Assembly (NCBI GenBank): GCA_000989525.1 | Contig: LBON01000001.1 | Coordinates: forward strand, 124,001-188,000 | Reading direction: 5' to 3' | Length of the DNA stretch: 64,000 bases | Origin: a candidate division TM6 bacterium GW2011_GWF2_32_72 | GTDB lineage: Bacteria; Babelota; Babeliae; Babelales; GWF2-32-72 | Shown: one piece after another, positions 27,119 through 35,940 of the stretch | Position numbering within the stretch: position 1 is the stretch's first letter | Layout of the letters: the number at the start of each line of letters is the position of its first letter | Position numbers and translations under genes: made by a program | The notes under the pieces: model-generated | Told to the model about the DNA's origin: nothing | The model's input: the letters and a program-made list of their open reading frames with translations, nothing else | Database searches by the model: none

Positions 27119-28702
27119 ATGTCATCTGTGAAAAACAAAACGATTGAACTTGGAGTTTGGGCTTTTTTAAGTAAGTTTTTGGGAGGCTTGAGGGAGCTTT
27201 TATTAGCTCGGTTTATAGGTGCGGGTGTTTTTTCTGATGCGTTTTTTACAGCCTTTAATTTGATAAATTCATTGCGTTCTGTTTTTGCAGATGGAGCCTT
27301 AGGTGTCTCATCTTTGCCGACGATTGTTCGTTTGGTTAGTGCGGGTGATAAAAAAATAGCATGTGGCTTGATCTCTTTACTATTGTTTTTTTTTGAATCG
27401 GTTATTTTTTTTGTTTGTGGTTTGGGGATTTGGTTTGCGCCACAAATTATTTTTGTTTTTCAGCCTGGATTTTCTCCTGAAACAATAGCTCTAGCTATTC
27501 CGTTTTTTAGATTGCTTATGCCAATGATTTTTTTTATAACAGCAAATGCCATTTTGACTACAGCTTTGCATTCAGTTAATCATTTTACTGTTCCAGCAAT
27601 GTCTCCGACTATTTTGAATATATTTTTTTTAGTTGGAATTTTTGGAGCTTATTTTTGTAATTCGTATTTTTTAATTCCAATGGCGCTTTCTATAAATTTA
27701 TTATGTGTTTTTTTGGTTGCAGGTGTTATTGTTCAATTTATTTTACATTTGATTATGTATTTTAAGCAGGGTTTTATTTTTTGTTGTATTAATAGGAGAG
27801 TTTTTAATAATTTTAAAACCGTTATAAATGTTTTTTGGCCAAGTGTAATAGGGGCAAGCATTGGTCAATTTAATTTTCTGATTGATACAAGGTTTGCTTC
27901 TTATCTCCAGGCTGGGTCAGTTTCTTTGATAAGTTATGCAAATAAATTTGTGGATCTGCCATTAACCGTTTTTGCATCATCTTTTGCAACAATTATGCTT
28001 CCTTCTTTTTCCAGGGTTGCATTGGAGGATGAGGAAGAGCTTAGTTTTTTGGTTCAAGAATCATTTAAATTAATTCTTTGGGTTACATTACCGATGACTC
28101 TTTTTTTCTTTGTTTTTGCGGAAAAGTTTTTTACAACAATGTTGGTTTCAAAAAGATTTACTTTGGAGCAGGCCGTAGAAGCTGGGATGATATTTAAAAC
28201 GTTAGCTATAGGGATTTTTGCATTAGCTTTACAAAAAATTGTTGCCAATATTTATTATTCAAAAAATCAAAATTATATTATCACCATTTCTGGCTTGTCA
28301 ACGTTATTTATTAATGTGTTATTAAATAATTTACTTGTAAAAAACTATGGCGCAATGGGTTTGACTTTCGCGACAACTGTTTCTCAAACTTCACAAACTT
28401 TGATTTTGGTGTTTTTACTTCAATCTAAATTTGGGGTGACTTTTAATATTAAAAGTTTGAGTAGATTTCTTTTTAAAGTTTCATTACAGATGCTTTTGGG
28501 GGCATTACTATTTGGTGCGGCATACCTTGTAGTCAATAAATTTATTATGTTTACTATTCCTGAATCAATTAAGTTTTTTCTTTTGAATCAGTTTGGTTAT
28601 TGGTTATGGGTAGGGCCTCTTTCATGTTTGCTGGGGCTATTTTTTTTAATTTCAAGAAAATCTTTTGGGATAAATTTGTTCTTTATGGATGGAGAATTCT
28701 AA
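27119..28702 (+). CDS. murJ: MurJ/MviN-type flippase, second copy
   Basis: 527 residues and polytopic. The N-terminus SVKNKTIELGVWAFLSKFLG then LRELLLARFIGAGVFSDAFF parallels the first MurJ, and both share the C-terminal GYWLW/GYWFW-AGPLS-type ending. It belongs to the MOP flippase superfamily. Its position among glycan genes suggests it exports the lipid-linked saccharide built here, taking a Wzx-like role, rather than lipid II; that is inference. It overlaps the convergent glycosyltransferase gene by four bases at the 3' end. Confidence 0.9.
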   Translation: MSSVKNKTIELGVWAFLSKFLGGLRELLLARFIGAGVFSDAFFTAFNLINSLRSVFADGALGVSSLPTIVRLVSAGDKKIACGLISLLLFFFESVIFFVCGLGIWFAPQIIFVFQPGFSPETIALAIPFFRLLMPMIFFITANAILTTALHSVNHFTVPAMSPTILNIFFLVGIFGAYFCNSYFLIPMALSINLLCVFLVAGVIVQFILHLIMYFKQGFIFCCINRRVFNNFKTVINVFWPSVIGASIGQFNFLIDTRFASYLQAGSVSLISYANKFVDLPLTVFASSFATIMLPSFSRVALEDEEELSFLVQESFKLILWVTLPMTLFFFVFAEKFFTTMLVSKRFTLEQAVEAGMIFKTLAIGIFALALQKIVANIYYSKNQNYIITISGLSTLFINVLLNNLLVKNYGAMGLTFATTVSQTSQTLILVFLLQSKFGVTFNIKSLSRFLFKVSLQMLLGALLFGAAYLVVNKFIMFTIPESIKFFLLNQFGYWLWVGPLSCLLGLFFLISRKSFGINLFFMDGEF

Positions 28703-29652
28703 TTTTTAATTAGATTAATTAGTTGTTGAGTAGATGCTTCATCAGATAGATTTTCTTCCAACCATTTTCTAGGTGAAAATTGTTTAAGATTCAAATTTTT
28801 TAAAATATCTTCTAATTCATCTAAACTTTGCCATTGTTTACCCGTTGATTCGGTAAGATATGGGCAAGAAGATGTTTTGAATTCAATCTCATTGAAAGTT
28901 ATTATTGTACTTTTATCCCATACCAGAGTGGGGACATTTTTTGACCAACTTTCTGCAAGCGCCAAGCCTTGTGATTCCGAACCACTTAAAAAAACGGCTA
29001 TGCTACATTTGTTTAATAGATTAAGGTAGTCATTCAATTTATAATGGCCGTATTTGATAATATTTGTTTTCCATCCATTTTTTTCTAAAACGTCTTTTAC
29101 TCGATCGCAAAATTCTTTCCCTTCAGTTTTCCAATAAATTAGGGCTAGTTTTTCTTTGTTTAGATTTGGTGATGGGTTGTTATCTAAATTTATGCTGGAT
29201 GGCCAAACTTTTATTTTACTTTCAAGTTCAGGATATTTTTTTACGATACCATCTTTGACCCATTGACATGGAACTAGATAAAGATCTATTTCTGGCGCTT
29301 TTAATGCTTCAAAGCTTTTTAATGCTGTATTGGGTCCCACGATGAGTTTTTTAATTTGGCCATTCCTTTTTTGTTTAATCATTTGGTGAAGTGTATGCAA
29401 ACTGTTTTGGGTTATTACAGTGTCGCCTATATCCGAATTTATCTCTGGATTAAGATTGAATGGGATATTTAATTTTTTTAGTCCTCTGATTAAAGAATCT
29501 GTAACTACTTGAGGGCCGTTTTGTTGTTTTGGTTTTGAAAGAATTGTAATTATTTTTGGTTTAGAAATTGATACTTGTGATTGATGATAGTTTTTCAGAA
29601 GACTTAAGCATAATAATACACCTAAAATTATATAATATTTTTTTGTATTCAT
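28699..29652 (-). CDS. Membrane-anchored GT-B-type glycosyltransferase
   Basis: 317 residues. A short N-terminal anchor (YYIILGVLLCLSLL) is followed by KIITILSKPKQQNGPQVVTDS, a typical glycosyltransferase 1/4 start. LIVGPNTALKSF, VKVWPSSINLD and the donor-site SIAVFLSGSESQGLALAESW then VPTLVWDKS resemble the C-terminal nucleotide-sugar domain of group 1 transferases. AAAGGAAAAC precedes the ATG. It is convergent with murJ2 and divergent from the fucosyltransferase. The anchor would place the catalytic domain outside the cytosol if oriented normally. Confidence 0.65.
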   Translation of the reverse strand: MNTKKYYIILGVLLCLSLLKNYHQSQVSISKPKIITILSKPKQQNGPQVVTDSLIRGLKKLNIPFNLNPEINSDIGDTVITQNSLHTLHQMIKQKRNGQIKKLIVGPNTALKSFEALKAPEIDLYLVPCQWVKDGIVKKYPELESKIKVWPSSINLDNNPSPNLNKEKLALIYWKTEGKEFCDRVKDVLEKNGWKTNIIKYGHYKLNDYLNLLNKCSIAVFLSGSESQGLALAESWSKNVPTLVWDKSTIITFNEIEFKTSSCPYLTESTGKQWQSLDELEDILKNLNLKQFSPRKWLEENLSDEASTQQLINLIKN

Positions 29653-29765
29653 TATGTTTTCCTTTGGTTTTGATTGGTAGTAAAAAATTATAAATTTTAT
29701 ATTCGTAAAAATAAAACCTTTTTTGTAGAATGTCGTACTATGTTTTATTTTTCAAGGGAGTAGTC

Positions 29766-31520
29766 ATGAACAAATATTTAAGAAAAGCTATTACGGCAGT
29801 TAAAAATCCAGATTTAGTATGGAAAAGAATTAATCATATTCTTAAATTTATTTTTAAGATGCGGTTAACCAAACAGACCATTTATTTTTGGGGAGGAAGT
29901 TTTGGGGATTTTTATAAAGTTTCTTCTAGCGGCGGAACGGGAGAAAGAACTATGTTCTTTTTAATGCAGCGTTTGAATGCAGCCGGCATTGCGTTAGAAA
30001 GGGTCGCGAGTTTTTCTTTGCTTCCTAGAAATATGTTTCTTTTTTGTTTTGATGTTCCTAGTAAAGATAATTTGAAAAAATTAGCCAATAGAAGTAAAAA
30101 TAAAAACATTCTTTTTTTGTGGGAGCCACCTTCTGTTAAGCCTGAAAATTATGACGTAGCTTTTCATGAGCCATTTTCAAAAGTATTTACATGGAACGAT
30201 GACCTTGTTGACAATAAAAAATATTTTAAGTTTTTTTATCCACAGCCAGATTTAAATGTTAATTCAGAATTAAATTTTATAGAAAAAAAGCTTTGTGCGA
30301 TGGTTGCTTATAATAAGACTTCCAATCATGAAAATGAACTTTATTCTGAACGAAAGACAGTTATAGACTTTTATGAAAATAAGTCGGGGAATGATTTTGA
30401 TTTATATGGTCGTGGGTGGGAGAGATGTGGTTATAAAAATTATAAAGGTAGTGTTGTAGATAAAATAGAAACCTTAAAAAATTATAAATTTAATTATTGT
30501 TATGAAAACATAAAAGATGAAAAGGGGTATGTTTCAGAAAAACTTTTTGATTCTTTTGTTGCAGGTGTTGTTCCTATCTACCTTGGAGCTTTGAATGTTC
30601 AAGATTATGTGCCCCAAGAATGTTTTATTTCTAGAAATGATTTTCAGTCCCTCGAGGAATTGCATAATTATATTTCGTCAATGTCCCAAAATGAATATGA
30701 GTTATATTTAAAGAATATTAAAAATTTTATTGAATCCGATAAATCTAAGTTTTTTTCTTGGATTTGGTTTGCAAATCTTGTTATTGAGAGTTTAGATTTT
30801 AATTTAAATATTCAAAAAGTTTTTCAAAAGTCTGAGCTACAGTTGATTAATAGATTAAAGGATGAGGTTATTAAAATTAATCGAGCTAGCTTTCAAGGTG
30901 CTTATAGAAGTCAATATGGGCAGGATAGATTTGTTTATGAAACATTTTTTAAAAATAAAAGCGACGGTGTTTTTGTAGACATTGGTGCCACAGATGGTGA
31001 GACTATAAGTAATACATTCTTTTTTGAAAAATCGTTGGGCTGGAAGGGTATTTGCGCCGAGCCGCGTGGTTCTGTTTTTAACAAACTTTCTGATAAAAGG
31101 AATTGTGTTTGTTTTAATGGTTGTATAACAGATTTTAATGGTGAGACGGAGTTTTTAGAAATAGATGGTTATTCTCAAGACTTGAGTGGAATTGTAAAAA
31201 GTTATGATTCAAGACATCTTCAAAGAATAGAAACAGAGTTGGAAAATTATGGAGGCGCAAGTAAAAAAATAAAAACTAAATGTCGTCGATTGAATGATCT
31301 TTTAAAAGAAAATAATTTTGCTAGGGTAGATTACTTAAGTCTCGATATAGAAGGTGGAGAGTTAGATGTGCTAAAAGGTATTAATTTTGATGATGTTTTT
31401 ATAGATGTTATTGATGTAGAAAATAATTACAAAGATTCTCGCATCAAAGATTACTTGATGGGTCAAGGTTATGAACTAGTTTCTAGAATAGCTTGCGATG
31501 AAATTTATCGAAAGATTTAA
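29766..31520 (+). CDS. GT10 fucosyltransferase fused to FkbM methyltransferase
   Basis: 584 residues. Residues to about 350 carry the alpha-1,3/4-fucosyltransferase (GT10) hallmark YKFNYCYENIKDEKGYVSEK followed by LFDSFVAGVVPIYLGALNV and YVPQECFI. Residues from about 385 are FkbM: YGQDRFVYETFF, GVFVDIGATDGETISNTFFF, GWKGICAEPRGS, LSLDIEGGELDVLKGI. The first half would add fucose from GDP-fucose, made by manC-gmd-fcl nearby; the second would O-methylate a sugar. The ATG at 29766 follows AAGGGAG; the frame is open to 29730. No signal peptide is present. Confidence 0.85.
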   Translation: MNKYLRKAITAVKNPDLVWKRINHILKFIFKMRLTKQTIYFWGGSFGDFYKVSSSGGTGERTMFFLMQRLNAAGIALERVASFSLLPRNMFLFCFDVPSKDNLKKLANRSKNKNILFLWEPPSVKPENYDVAFHEPFSKVFTWNDDLVDNKKYFKFFYPQPDLNVNSELNFIEKKLCAMVAYNKTSNHENELYSERKTVIDFYENKSGNDFDLYGRGWERCGYKNYKGSVVDKIETLKNYKFNYCYENIKDEKGYVSEKLFDSFVAGVVPIYLGALNVQDYVPQECFISRNDFQSLEELHNYISSMSQNEYELYLKNIKNFIESDKSKFFSWIWFANLVIESLDFNLNIQKVFQKSELQLINRLKDEVIKINRASFQGAYRSQYGQDRFVYETFFKNKSDGVFVDIGATDGETISNTFFFEKSLGWKGICAEPRGSVFNKLSDKRNCVCFNGCITDFNGETEFLEIDGYSQDLSGIVKSYDSRHLQRIETELENYGGASKKIKTKCRRLNDLLKENNFARVDYLSLDIEGGELDVLKGINFDDVFIDVIDVENNYKDSRIKDYLMGQGYELVSRIACDEIYRKI

Positions 31521-31521
31521 T

Positions 31522-32469
31522 TTAGCAAAGTTCTTTTTTTAATTGTTCGCGAAACTTTTTAAAATAGTTGAAATCCATATGTTTGTGCCAATATCGAGTG
31601 TCTTGACCACAGAGGGCGTCCATTAATGATCCAAAATCAAAAATGAATATGTTATCAACTTTTTTCCAAAGTCTTTTTGCTAGCGGTCTTCCAGAACAAC
31701 CCATGGAAATTACAACAATTTTATAATCATTGTTTTTATTTAAATTTTGTATTGCGGCTATTTCGATTTGATTTATGGATGAATATGAGTTGCTGCTAGG
31801 TGTAGGTATAAAGTGGCAGTTTTTTCCAAAAAGCAGTTCGATGAGTTCTTGCGGAATATTTTTATTACCAATAAGTATAGCGCAGTTAGATTGTTTTAAA
31901 AATTTTAAAAAATTTATGCATTCAGAGACTCTACTGGTTGCTGCAAATATAAGGGCCATTGGCGAGTAGACATCCGTTACTTCACCCCAAAAAGGGCGAG
32001 CTTTTGTTAGCAATTCAAAGCATCTTTCATATGGTCTTGAGCCATTTCCCGGATACATTCCCTTTTCTAAACTTTTAAGCTCCGGGCATTGTAAAGGCAG
32101 TGTTTTAAGAATATTAGTATCATTCAATTGTAGGGTTTCTTGCATTTCTGATTGTAATTCTAGATTAGGTATTTGATATAAATCTTTAATTCCATGAGCA
32201 AGTAAAATGTCACCATCACCAAATCTTAAATAGGCTCCCTTTTTTTTGTTAAGTATAATTTGTTTGATTTTATCTAGTGTCTCCTCGGTATTATATAGCT
32301 TTAAGTTTGGAAATTCTGTTTTAATTATTTGATTTTGTAACATTTCTTGTATAACCAGTTGTCGTCGTTTGATCTTTTTAAATATAAAATAAATAAATGC
32401 GACAATTATTGCCCCATGTATTGTTCCTAATAGTATGAGTATTAGGAATGTTATGTTGTCTGTTATCAT
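31522..32469 (-). CDS. Membrane-anchored GT-D-fold-like glycosyltransferase (DUF1792-like)
   Basis: 315 residues. An N-terminal membrane helix (ITFLILILLGTIHGAIIVAF) is followed by a basic stop-transfer KKIKRR. GAYLRFGDGDILLAHG resembles the RFGDGE motif of the GT-D (DUF1792) glycosyltransferases, and ISMGCSGRPLAKRLWK with IFIFDFGSLMDALCG resembles their C-terminal part. These enzymes transfer hexoses in glycoprotein and polysaccharide assembly. It follows the GT-C/TPR gene by 20 bases on the same strand. The family call is by motif memory and is moderate. Confidence 0.55.
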   Translation of the reverse strand: MITDNITFLILILLGTIHGAIIVAFIYFIFKKIKRRQLVIQEMLQNQIIKTEFPNLKLYNTEETLDKIKQIILNKKKGAYLRFGDGDILLAHGIKDLYQIPNLELQSEMQETLQLNDTNILKTLPLQCPELKSLEKGMYPGNGSRPYERCFELLTKARPFWGEVTDVYSPMALIFAATSRVSECINFLKFLKQSNCAILIGNKNIPQELIELLFGKNCHFIPTPSSNSYSSINQIEIAAIQNLNKNNDYKIVVISMGCSGRPLAKRLWKKVDNIFIFDFGSLMDALCGQDTRYWHKHMDFNYFKKFREQLKKELC

Positions 32470-32489
32470 TTAATAAAATTCCTCGAAGG

Positions 32490-34772
32490 TTAAGCTATAT
32501 CTCTTTTAGAATCAGTATTTTCCACAACCTTGATGTTGTTAAGTATAGGATAGACCTTATGTAACTGATTTAAATAATTTTGAGCCATGGCTATAATTTT
32601 TGCATCTTTTTTTGTTGTTATGCATTCTTCTAAGCATTTGCGACTTTCAAGTATTTTACCTTGTTTTTCATTACATGCTGCAAGTCGAATTAATGCGTGT
32701 GGAAAAAAATTCTTGACCTGGTTGTTGTTAAAGAGTTTAGCAGCATCTTCATATTTATTAAGAGTAAAAAGAGTTTCGCCTTTGTTGAATAAGCATCGAA
32801 CATCATTTGGATTAAGTGATAGTTCTTTGTCAAAATATTCAATTGCTTTTTGATATTCTTGTTTGAAAAAATAAGCATTCCCTAGGTTGTAATTTAAATT
32901 AGGTTGTCGAGGGCTGTATTTAAGAGCTTCGTTTAATGCAAATATTGCTTGATCGTAATCTTTTAAGTTTAAACAAGTTGTTCCGTAAGCAGCAAAACCT
33001 TCCATCGCATTATCCAAATCACCTTCCATGCAACATTTTCTAAATAGTTCTTTGGCATCTTCAGTTTTGTTTTGCATCAACCTTAATCTGCCATAATTGA
33101 ACATTGCTCGGCCATAATGAGGTCTTAATAACAAGGCATTTTTTAGTGCGACTTCAGCTTTTTCGAGTTCATTTTTTTGTATTAAAAGTGATGCAATATT
33201 GTTGTATCCTTCGGGTGACCTAGGATTTATTTTTAGGCAATTTTGAATTGCATTAATGGCTTCATCTAGTTTTCCGGTAGAAGAATAAGAAACAGCAAGA
33301 TTGTTGTACGGATCTGGATAAATTTTATCCATTTGAACAGCTTTTTTAAAATATGGAATTGCTTCAGTGTGTCTTTGTAGTTGTGCGAGTTCAACACCAT
33401 AGTTATTGTAAGCCCTAGCTTTTCCCGGAGCTTGTTTTATCATGTTTCCCCAAAATTCAAGGCCAGAGCGCCATGTTTTGTTTTGTTGTATTGTGCAGGT
33501 TCCAGCTAATAATAAAACCGCCGCTGTTGCAGCATGATGCATTAAAAAATTTTGATTTGAAAATTTAATTTTTTGAATTAACCATGACGAGAGCCAAACA
33601 ATTGCGCATGCTAAAACAAATAGCCAACCAAATGATGCAACGTAAGTTTTGTAATCAACAGCCATTTCACAGGATGGAATTATTGTTGAGCGCGGAGCTA
33701 TTGCAGCAAAGAACCATAAAAAACCAAATGCAATAGGATTAGCAATATTTTTTTGAAGTAATTTAAAAATTGTAAAGCCAATTGCGCAAAGTCCGCAGAA
33801 TGGGAGAAAGCTGTCGAGTGCAAAAAAGCCTTTTGCAAGCATCCAATCATATTCAATAGAAATGTTAAATGGCCAAATAAACATAAATAAGTAGTGTAGG
33901 ATTACTTTGAATTCTGAAATAAGGTAATGTAGGGGTTCTATTTTATCGCCTGGATTCTCTGTAATTATGTTTCCAATATTATTTCGAGCATTTATTTTTA
34001 GACCAAGAGCATCTTTAAAGAAGTGTGCTTTCATTAAATACAAATAAGCACTAAATACTATTGTAAAATTACCTAGATGTGCCCACCACCTTTTTTTGAG
34101 AGATTTAACGTCACCCTGAGCAATAAAAAACCAGTCAAAAATTAATATTAAAACAGGGGATATAATAGCAATTTCTTTGGTTCCACTGGAGAGAACTCCT
34201 AGAATCCAAGTCATTGCAATTAAAAAGTATTTGATTATTGAATTTTGTGTTTGAAAGGCCTTCATGAAACAAAAGATCATGAGAATTATTGTTAATGTTG
34301 CCATTCCTTCAAGTTGTCCTTGGATCACGTAAGAGATTGTTTGTGTTTGCACTGGGTGTAATAAAAAAAGTCCGGCTGTTACAAATGCAATTATTCCAGA
34401 ATAAGCTTTAAAGAAACTTTCTTTCCTTAAATTTTTAAGAGCTGAGTAAATAACATAAAAAATTAATAAACCTGTTGCGGTATGAATGGAAACATTAATA
34501 AGCCGAAAGTAAAAAGGATTAAATTTATCCAAGCCATAGGCTGTTGCATTTATCCAGTAACTTATCCATCTTGTGCCTGTGAAAAAAAGATGTTTAAATG
34601 TTTCATGTCTGATGCCAAACATTTTTACAATATTCGCTAGATCGTCAAACTGGAATGCATAATTAAGAGAAGGATAATAAAAGGCATAGGATAAAGTTGC
34701 AAGTAAAGCTGGTGGTAAAATCCAATAAAGCCTGGAATAATTGTGTTTTAAAATTGCATCATTTTTTTTCAT
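32490..34772 (-). CDS. Polytopic GT-C-like protein with C-terminal TPR repeats
   Basis: 760 residues. About 11 membrane segments occupy residues 15-430. An early FQFDDLANIV (D43-D44) matches the acidic pair of GT-C O-mannosyltransferases, and LLHPVQTQTISYVIQGQLEG resembles the TMTC/DUF1736 region. From about 455 there are roughly eight tetratricopeptide repeats (for example YNNLAVSYSSTGKLDEAINA and FNKGETLFTLNKYEDAAKLF). The architecture is that of TMTC-type protein O-mannosyltransferases, which use a lipid-linked sugar outside the cytosol. AAAGGAG precedes the ATG. Function inferred from architecture. Confidence 0.75.
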   Translation of the reverse strand: MKKNDAILKHNYSRLYWILPPALLATLSYAFYYPSLNYAFQFDDLANIVKMFGIRHETFKHLFFTGTRWISYWINATAYGLDKFNPFYFRLINVSIHTATGLLIFYVIYSALKNLRKESFFKAYSGIIAFVTAGLFLLHPVQTQTISYVIQGQLEGMATLTIILMIFCFMKAFQTQNSIIKYFLIAMTWILGVLSSGTKEIAIISPVLILIFDWFFIAQGDVKSLKKRWWAHLGNFTIVFSAYLYLMKAHFFKDALGLKINARNNIGNIITENPGDKIEPLHYLISEFKVILHYLFMFIWPFNISIEYDWMLAKGFFALDSFLPFCGLCAIGFTIFKLLQKNIANPIAFGFLWFFAAIAPRSTIIPSCEMAVDYKTYVASFGWLFVLACAIVWLSSWLIQKIKFSNQNFLMHHAATAAVLLLAGTCTIQQNKTWRSGLEFWGNMIKQAPGKARAYNNYGVELAQLQRHTEAIPYFKKAVQMDKIYPDPYNNLAVSYSSTGKLDEAINAIQNCLKINPRSPEGYNNIASLLIQKNELEKAEVALKNALLLRPHYGRAMFNYGRLRLMQNKTEDAKELFRKCCMEGDLDNAMEGFAAYGTTCLNLKDYDQAIFALNEALKYSPRQPNLNYNLGNAYFFKQEYQKAIEYFDKELSLNPNDVRCLFNKGETLFTLNKYEDAAKLFNNNQVKNFFPHALIRLAACNEKQGKILESRKCLEECITTKKDAKIIAMAQNYLNQLHKVYPILNNIKVVENTDSKRDIA

Positions 34773-34933
34773 TTTAACTCCTTTTTGTTTAGTTCGTTAA
34801 AAAAATGTTGGCCAAATCTTATACACGAATAAATTTTTTTTCAAGCATGTTGATATATTGTATGATTTGACCATATCGATCTTTTTGCTTACATTAGCAT
34901 TTAATTGTTTTTTGATTTTTTAGGAGGCTTCAT

Positions 34934-35827
34934 ATGTTGACAACAAGTGTGATTGTAGCAACTAGAAATCGGCTGAAAGATATTGTTACAATGCTTGATT
35001 CATTGGTTCTTCAAACGCTTTTGCCTAATGAGGTTATTATTATAGACAGCAGCGACACTTGGTTGATGCATTACGAAGAATTTACACAAAGATTTAATAA
35101 GAATTTTTTTACGTCTTCTAAATTGATTTATAAACATACACCAAGGGGTGCTGCCTATCAGCGTAATGTTGGTATTAATCTTGCCAGTTCAGAATTATTG
35201 TTATTTTTTGACGATGACGTTGAGTTGCTTCCGGATTATATCGAGCAGGTTGTTAAAACTTTAGAAAAGCATCCACAATATTTTGGTGGGCAGGGTGATG
35301 CAATTAATCATCCCGTTTCCAGTAAACTTTCAGGTTTGATACGTAAGTTTTTTATGTTGCATCAGGATCAATCACATGGAGCATTTTTATTTTCGGGCAT
35401 GTCTACTCACGCTTACGGTACTAAAAACTTTAAACAGATTGAGTGTGTTGGCGGTTGCTGTATGTTTTTTAAGGCCGCAGCTCTAAAAGATGAAAGATTT
35501 GATGAATCTTTGCGTGATTATTCATTTATGGAAGATTGTGACCTTTCAAAACGAGTTTCTAACAAATTTCCGCTTTGTTATATTCCAACAGCTCGTTTGT
35601 ATCATTACCACAGTCCCGCTGGTCGTGACAGGTTGGTTGATTTAAAAAAAATAGAAATCAGAAATTATTCATATCTTTTCTTTAAAAACTTTTATCCACA
35701 AAATCGTTTACGCATTCTGGGATACACTTGGACCTTGTTCGGCATGTTTTGTGAAGCGGCCTTCAAACGGGAAACGGATTATTTTGTTGGATATTGGCGG
35801 GGTTTGAAAGAATTTTATTGGGGTTAG
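34934..35827 (+). CDS. Family 2 glycosyltransferase
   Basis: 297 residues. The GT-A N-terminus SVIVATRNRLKDIVTMLDSL is followed by LLPNEVIIIDSS and the metal/donor motif ELLLFFDDDVELLPDYI, then ECVGGCCMFFKAAAL and FMEDCDLSKRV as the catalytic-base region. It transfers a sugar from a nucleotide donor. No membrane segment is evident. TAGGAGG precedes the ATG. It is the last gene of the glycan cluster and ends just before a palindromic repeat that can serve as terminator. Rhamnosyl- or galactosyl-type specificity cannot be told. Confidence 0.88.
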   Translation: MLTTSVIVATRNRLKDIVTMLDSLVLQTLLPNEVIIIDSSDTWLMHYEEFTQRFNKNFFTSSKLIYKHTPRGAAYQRNVGINLASSELLLFFDDDVELLPDYIEQVVKTLEKHPQYFGGQGDAINHPVSSKLSGLIRKFFMLHQDQSHGAFLFSGMSTHAYGTKNFKQIECVGGCCMFFKAAALKDERFDESLRDYSFMEDCDLSKRVSNKFPLCYIPTARLYHYHSPAGRDRLVDLKKIEIRNYSYLFFKNFYPQNRLRILGYTWTLFGMFCEAAFKRETDYFVGYWRGLKEFYWG

Positions 35828-35838
35828 TTTTCTTAAAG

Positions 35839-35893
35839 CTTATACGAAAATTATTTAAAGGACTCGATCCTTCGACTAGCTCAGGATCGAGTC
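35839..35893. repeat. Palindromic repeat element, copy 1
   Basis: CTTATACGAAAATT at 35839-35852 matches the end of copy 3 (56039). It is followed by inverted arms GACTCGATCC (35861-35870) and GGATCGAGTC (35884-35893) around a core shared with the copy inside phr (TCCTTCGACTAGCTCAGGA against TCCTTCGACAAGCTCAGGA). It lies between convergent genes. Confidence 0.7.
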
Positions 35894-35900
35894 TTCTTTT
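35861..35900 (+). terminator. Terminator formed by the palindromic repeat
   Basis: A 10-bp perfect stem (arms as above, 13-base loop) is followed by TTCTTTT. It lies 34 bases after the glycosyltransferase stop and would also hinder read-through from glyA. Confidence 0.55.
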
Positions 35901-35940
35901 GATATTTAAAATCAATTTTTTAGTGTTGAAAATAAATAAA

